A DNA stretch of 9,236 nucleotides, from positions 1-9,236 of the forward strand of contig CBDURF010000139.1 of NCBI GenBank assembly GCA_965369705.1, in the 5' to 3' direction. Below, one piece after another: positions 7,201-9,236 of this stretch (the stretch's first letter is position 1; every line of letters begins with the position of its first letter). The DNA is from JAGLCY01 sp965369705. Lineage in GTDB: Bacteria; Krumholzibacteriota; Krumholzibacteriia; LZORAL124-64-63. The notes beneath the pieces were generated by a model, which saw only the letters and a list, made by a program, of their open reading frames with translations, had not been told where the DNA came from and searched no databases. The position numbers were made by a program, and so were the translations under genes.

Positions 7201-7827
7201 TTACTTCCGGTAGGGAATCTTCTTGGCGTAATCGGTGATCCACTTCGGAGTGATGAACGGGCCCTTGCGTCCGCGGATCTTGTCCTGCAGGCGCATCAGA
7301 CCCTCGAGCAGCACCTCCGGGCGCGGCGGGCAGCCGGGGACGTACACGTCGACCGGCACAATGAAATCCACGCCCTTGACCACGTGGTAGCCGTACTTGA
7401 AATAGGGGCCGCCGCCGATGGCGCAACTACCCATGGCGAGGACCCACTTGGGCTCGGGCATCTGGTCGTAGATGAGCTTCAGGCGGGTGGCCATCTTCGC
7501 CGTCACGGTGCCTGAGACGATCATCAGGTCGGCCTGACGGGGCGTCGGGCGGAAGGCGCCGGCGCCGAATCTGTCAATATCATAACGAGTTGCGCTGGCC
7601 GCCATCATCTCGATGGCGCAGCAGGCCAACCCGAAGGTCACCGGCCAGATACTTGAGAGGCGCGCCCAGTTGAAGACCTCGTCGACCGTGGTGAGGATGA
7701 AGTTCTTGGCGTCGCTCCGGCCGTCCTCGTCCAGGACCTTCAGCAGCTGCTCGGGTACCTTGAAGTCCAGCATCTGCTCCCGCTGGACATCGTATCCTTC
7801 GGGAGGAGTCGTGTTGTCCTTGCTCAT
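7201..7827 (-). CDS. nuoB: NADH-quinone oxidoreductase subunit B (NuoB, PSST-type)
   Basis: The subunit that holds cluster N2, the last iron-sulfur centre before quinone. It has 208 residues. The N2 ligands are visible: tandem Cys69-Cys70 in FGLACCAIEMM, Cys135 in AMGSCAIGGGPY and Cys166 in VYVPGCPPRPE. The conserved FRPTPRQADLMIVSGTVT block begins at residue 92. An N-terminal extension of about 45 residues and a basic C-terminus (KKIPYRK) frame the domain. The ATG at 7827 overlaps the nuoA stop as ATGA, and AGGAGG lies 10 bases upstream. The stop TAA is followed directly by a tandem repeat array that continues the same open frame into nuoC. Confidence 0.98.
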   Translation of the reverse strand: MSKDNTTPPEGYDVQREQMLDFKVPEQLLKVLDEDGRSDAKNFILTTVDEVFNWARLSSIWPVTFGLACCAIEMMAASATRYDIDRFGAGAFRPTPRQADLMIVSGTVTAKMATRLKLIYDQMPEPKWVLAMGSCAIGGGPYFKYGYHVVKGVDFIVPVDVYVPGCPPRPEVLLEGLMRLQDKIRGRKGPFITPKWITDYAKKIPYRK

Positions 7828-8336
7828 TGAGTGGATACCTCCTCTTCGAGCGTACCAGCCGCGACGGTGCTGCCGTTTTCACCATCACCGGCAGAACGGC
7901 TATCGGGCCGCTCGACGAGTTTCTTGACCCAGTTCAGGTCGCCCTTGACCCAGATGTAGGCCAGGCCAATTGTCAAAATGGCCAGGAAGATGACCATCTC
8001 CCAGAGGACCAGGGCGCCCAACTCGGGCAGGGGAAAGAGATGCTTGAAGACCACGGCCCAGGGGAACAGGAAAACCACTTCGACGTCGAAGATCAGGAAG
8101 AAAAGGGCAATGAGGTAGAAACGGACGTTGAAGCGAACCCAGGAGGAGCCGACGGGCAATTCGCCGCACTCGTAGGTGGTCATCTTGGCATGGCTGGGGT
8201 TTCTGGGGCGAATGATCTTGGCGACCCAGAGGGCGATGCCCGCAAAGGCGAGTCCGACCAGGACGAAGATGAGGACCGTGGCATAATTCCAAATCATGCT
8301 TGTGGCAACGGTCCCGAGGGGCGGCAGCAGACTCAT
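7824..8336 (-). CDS. nuoA: NADH-quinone oxidoreductase subunit A (NuoA)
   Basis: A small membrane subunit at the junction of the two arms, and the first gene of the operon. It has 170 residues with three hydrophobic segments (about 17-42, 72-98 and 107-130). The conserved loop and second helix read YECGELPVGSSWVRFNVRFY (55-74) and FDVEVVFLFPWA (83-94). Typical NuoA is about 120-150 residues; the excess is a polar, acidic C-terminal tail from about 142 (RPDSRSAGDGENG ... LEEEVSTQ), probably cytoplasmic. The ATG at 8336 has only a weak GGGA 7 bases upstream. Met14 (8297) is an alternative start, but the region before it lacks a better site. Confidence 0.95.
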   Translation of the reverse strand: MSLLPPLGTVATSMIWNYATVLIFVLVGLAFAGIALWVAKIIRPRNPSHAKMTTYECGELPVGSSWVRFNVRFYLIALFFLIFDVEVVFLFPWAVVFKHLFPLPELGALVLWEMVIFLAILTIGLAYIWVKGDLNWVKKLVERPDSRSAGDGENGSTVAAGTLEEEVSTQ

Positions 8337-8391
8337 GAGTGATCCCGGATTTCGTTAAGGCCCGGAAAACATCAACAACTCGGGAGCAAAC

Positions 8392-8418
8392 TTCATATTT
8401 GAGACACCTTGAAGTCAA
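8392..8418 (-). promoter_or_regulatory. Candidate promoter of the nuo operon
   Basis: On the minus strand TTGACT (8413-8418) matches five of six bases of a sigma-70 type -35. TATGAA (8392-8397) matches four of six bases of a -10. The spacer is 15 bases, shorter than the ideal 17, so the -10 assignment is weak. Transcription would start near 8385, leaving a leader of about 50 bases before nuoA. The surrounding AT-rich stretch supports a promoter in this interval even if the exact boxes differ. Confidence 0.35.
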
Positions 8419-8420
8419 GG
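8407..8420. promoter_or_regulatory. Palindrome CCTTGA-AG-TCAAGG, possible operator of nuoA
   Basis: A 14-bp inverted repeat with perfect 6-bp arms around a 2-bp centre. It contains the whole proposed -35 of the nuoA promoter. A dimeric regulator bound here would block RNA polymerase. The sequence does not match an operator that I can name with confidence. Confidence 0.4.
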
Positions 8421-8562
8421 GATTGTTTGTATTATTAACAGTATGCGATGTGTTATGTTGGCAGAGGATTGCCTCCAAAAGAGATCAATTTTTTCGCCTT
8501 AACCCGGATCATTTTGCTCGTTTGTTTCCCGGCGCTTAAGCGATGACATGAAGGGCCTGGTC

Positions 8563-8997
8563 ATGATCAGAATCATCGCCGCCGGCAGGATCAAGGACAA
8601 GCGCCTGGCCGGCCTCGCGGACGATTTCCTGAAACGAATCCGGACCATGGCCCCGGTCGAGGTCCTGGAGATCCGGGACTCCACGCCCGACCGGGAGGGG
8701 AAGGACATGGCCGCCCGCCTGGGCTCGGCCCGGGGCCCGCAGCTGGTGGTGGCCATGGACGAGCACGGCGAGGATCTGACCTCGCGGGACTTCGCCAACC
8801 TGCTCGGCGGCCACGGCGGCATCAGTTTCCTGATCGGCGGCGCTGACGGTCTGGGTCCCGACGCCCGCACACGGGCCGACCGCACCGTCCGCCTGTCCAG
8901 CATGACCCTGCCCCACGAGATGGCGCGGGTCCTGCTCGCCGAACAGATCTACCGGGGGTTGAGTATCCTGCGGGGGAAACCCTATCACCGGGGGTGA
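8563..8997 (+). CDS. rlmH: 23S rRNA (pseudouridine1915-N3)-methyltransferase RlmH
   Basis: A SPOUT-class methyltransferase that uses S-adenosylmethionine to methylate pseudouridine 1915 in helix 69 of 23S rRNA in the cytoplasm. From ATG 8563 it has 144 residues, close to the family length of about 155. The N-terminus MIRIIAAGRIKDKRL is typical. The SAM-binding knot region reads FLIGGADGLG, followed by LSSMTLPHEMARVLLAEQIY and the family ending GKPYHRG. An ATG at 8548 would add MKGLV but has no Shine-Dalgarno, whereas AAGGG stands 7 bases before 8563. The gene is divergent from nuo and functionally unrelated to it. No terminator hairpin was found after the stop. Confidence 0.95.
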   Translation: MIRIIAAGRIKDKRLAGLADDFLKRIRTMAPVEVLEIRDSTPDREGKDMAARLGSARGPQLVVAMDEHGEDLTSRDFANLLGGHGGISFLIGGADGLGPDARTRADRTVRLSSMTLPHEMARVLLAEQIYRGLSILRGKPYHRG

Positions 8998-9118
8998 GTT
9001 CGGCGGGTGGCCACGGTGTCTTGCATTACCTTGAATCGCCTCAAATGATCACCCATTGTCGTTATTGTCGGTTTTCGGGCAAGTAATTGAAAATAATAAG
9101 ATTTATTTCGAATTTCTC

Positions 9119-9147
9119 TTGGTGTTTTCGTCTTTTGTTCGTATATT
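9119..9147 (+). promoter_or_regulatory. Candidate promoter upstream of the partial gene at 9185
   Basis: TATATT (9142-9147) matches five of six bases of a sigma-70 -10. Seventeen bases upstream is TTGGTG (9119-9124), a poor -35 that matches only three bases. It lies in an AT-rich tract (about 9040-9150) after rlmH. Transcription would begin near 9154 and give a leader of about 30 bases. Confidence 0.4.
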
Positions 9148-9173
9148 GATTGGACCTCCCGAAAACCCAATCA
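9147..9173 (+). promoter_or_regulatory. Inverted repeat TGATTGG-N13-CCAATCA before the partial gene
   Basis: Perfect 7-bp arms at 9147-9153 and 9167-9173, with centres 20 bp (about two helical turns) apart, spanning the proposed transcription start. This is the geometry of an operator for a dimeric regulator. As RNA it could form a hairpin ending at the Shine-Dalgarno. The spacer also contains CCTCC (9155-9159), complementary to GGAGG of the ribosome binding site. Confidence 0.4.
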
Positions 9174-9178
9174 GGAGG
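9173..9178 (+). promoter_or_regulatory. Ribosome binding site AGGAGG
   Basis: A full-consensus Shine-Dalgarno six bases before the ATG at 9185. It is the main evidence that the short open frame at the right edge is a real gene. Confidence 0.75.
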
Positions 9179-9184
9179 ATTATC

Positions 9185-9236
9185 ATGTCCGTTATTTCCT
9201 ACTCCCCCGATCAACCTGCCGCCAAAGTCCACGCCT
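9185..9236 (+). CDS. Unknown protein, first 17 codons only, cut by window edge
   Basis: An open frame from ATG 9185 to the window edge, reading MSVISYSPDQPAAKVHA. It is preceded by a consensus AGGAGG at good spacing and by an AT-rich leader with a promoter-like -10, so a genuine gene start is likely. The visible residues show no signal peptide, membrane segment or recognisable motif, and I assign no function. It has the same strand as rlmH but lies 187 bases downstream with its own apparent promoter, so it is probably a separate transcription unit. Confidence 0.6.
   Translation, partial: MSVISYSPDQPAAKVHA

Larger units (their letters stand above)
8337..8562. other. Divergent intergenic region between nuoA and rlmH
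   Basis: About 226 bases without a convincing gene, clearly richer in A and T than the flanking genes, especially 8380-8500. It should hold promoters for both the leftward nuo operon and rightward rlmH. No good rlmH promoter could be fixed. A perfect 10-bp palindrome CGCTTAAGCG (8533-8542) lies 20 bases before the chosen rlmH start. No terminator is expected or seen between the divergent genes. Confidence 0.7.
8998..9184 (+). other. AT-rich intergenic leader between rlmH and the next gene
   Basis: This stretch of 187 bases holds no convincing gene. The first 20 bases are GC-rich and include the palindrome GTGGCCAC (9007-9014), which lacks a T-run and is not a terminator. From about 9040 the composition turns AT-rich with several A/T tracts, in sharp contrast to the coding sequence. 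It ends in the promoter-like box, inverted repeat and Shine-Dalgarno listed separately. Confidence 0.6.

Noticed and set aside
5458..7515. Open frame of 685 codons on the plus strand opposite nuoD, nuoC and part of nuoB
   Set aside because: It crosses three well-supported genes, has the same shadow composition, and its AFPAFAFPA repeat is merely the antisense reading of the 15-bp array.
8354..8503. Inverted pair GTTAAGGC (8354-8361) and GCCTTAAC (8496-8503) flanking the intergenic region
   Set aside because: An 8-bp complementary pair within a region of 200 bases is expected by chance fairly often, and no insertion element or duplicated target lies between.
8339..8539. Possible 66-codon gene on the plus strand between nuoA and rlmH
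   Set aside because: It needs a GTG start without a Shine-Dalgarno, runs through the likely nuoA promoter and has no recognisable motif. I treat the stretch as regulatory.
9007..9014. GTGGCCAC palindrome after the rlmH stop as a terminator
   Set aside because: It has no loop and no following T-run, so it cannot act as an intrinsic terminator.
8985..9170. 61-codon open frame on the minus strand downstream of rlmH
   Set aside because: It needs a TTG start, lies in an AT-rich leader and overlaps the rlmH end and the inverted repeat. There is no ribosome site.

Overview
This GC-rich window is almost entirely a respiratory Complex I (NADH-quinone oxidoreductase-like, nuo) operon on the minus strand. 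It reads nuoA-B-C-D-H-I-J-K-L-M from about position 8336 down to the left edge, where nuoM is cut off. The genes are tightly packed: nuoA/B, nuoI/J and nuoJ/K overlap by 4 bases, nuoD/H share one base (TAATG), and the other gaps are 3 to 72 bases, so one polycistronic, translationally coupled mRNA is likely. nuoN is not seen and would be expected just beyond the left edge.

The order runs directly from nuoD to nuoH. No nuoE, nuoF or nuoG lies between them, so the locus encodes the quinone-reducing and proton-pumping parts without the NADH-oxidising input module. This is the 11-subunit layout known from cyanobacteria, archaea and several bacterial lineages. The electron donor cannot be read from the window: it may be ferredoxin or another carrier, or nuoEFG may lie elsewhere. 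The key residues of the quinone site, the N2, N6a and N6b clusters and the antiporter-like channels are present, so the complex looks functional. Family-atypical parts are a proline/alanine-rich tail on NuoI, acidic low-complexity tails on NuoA, NuoC and NuoJ, a histidine-rich loop in NuoL, and four 15-bp repeats between nuoB and nuoC that form an open in-frame linker behind a single stop codon.

To the right, an AT-richer intergenic region (8337-8562) separates nuoA from a divergent rlmH (23S rRNA methyltransferase) on the plus strand. It holds a candidate nuoA promoter with a palindrome across its -35 element. After rlmH comes an AT-rich leader (8998-9184) with a promoter-like -10, an inverted repeat and a strong Shine-Dalgarno, leading into a gene of which only 17 codons are visible.

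The organism is a bacterium with high-GC coding sequence, probably Gram-negative. The donor-less Complex I and tailed subunits would suit an uncultured or FCB-type lineage, but this is a guess and the window does not fix the taxonomy. I see no mobile element, CRISPR array, tRNA or rRNA.
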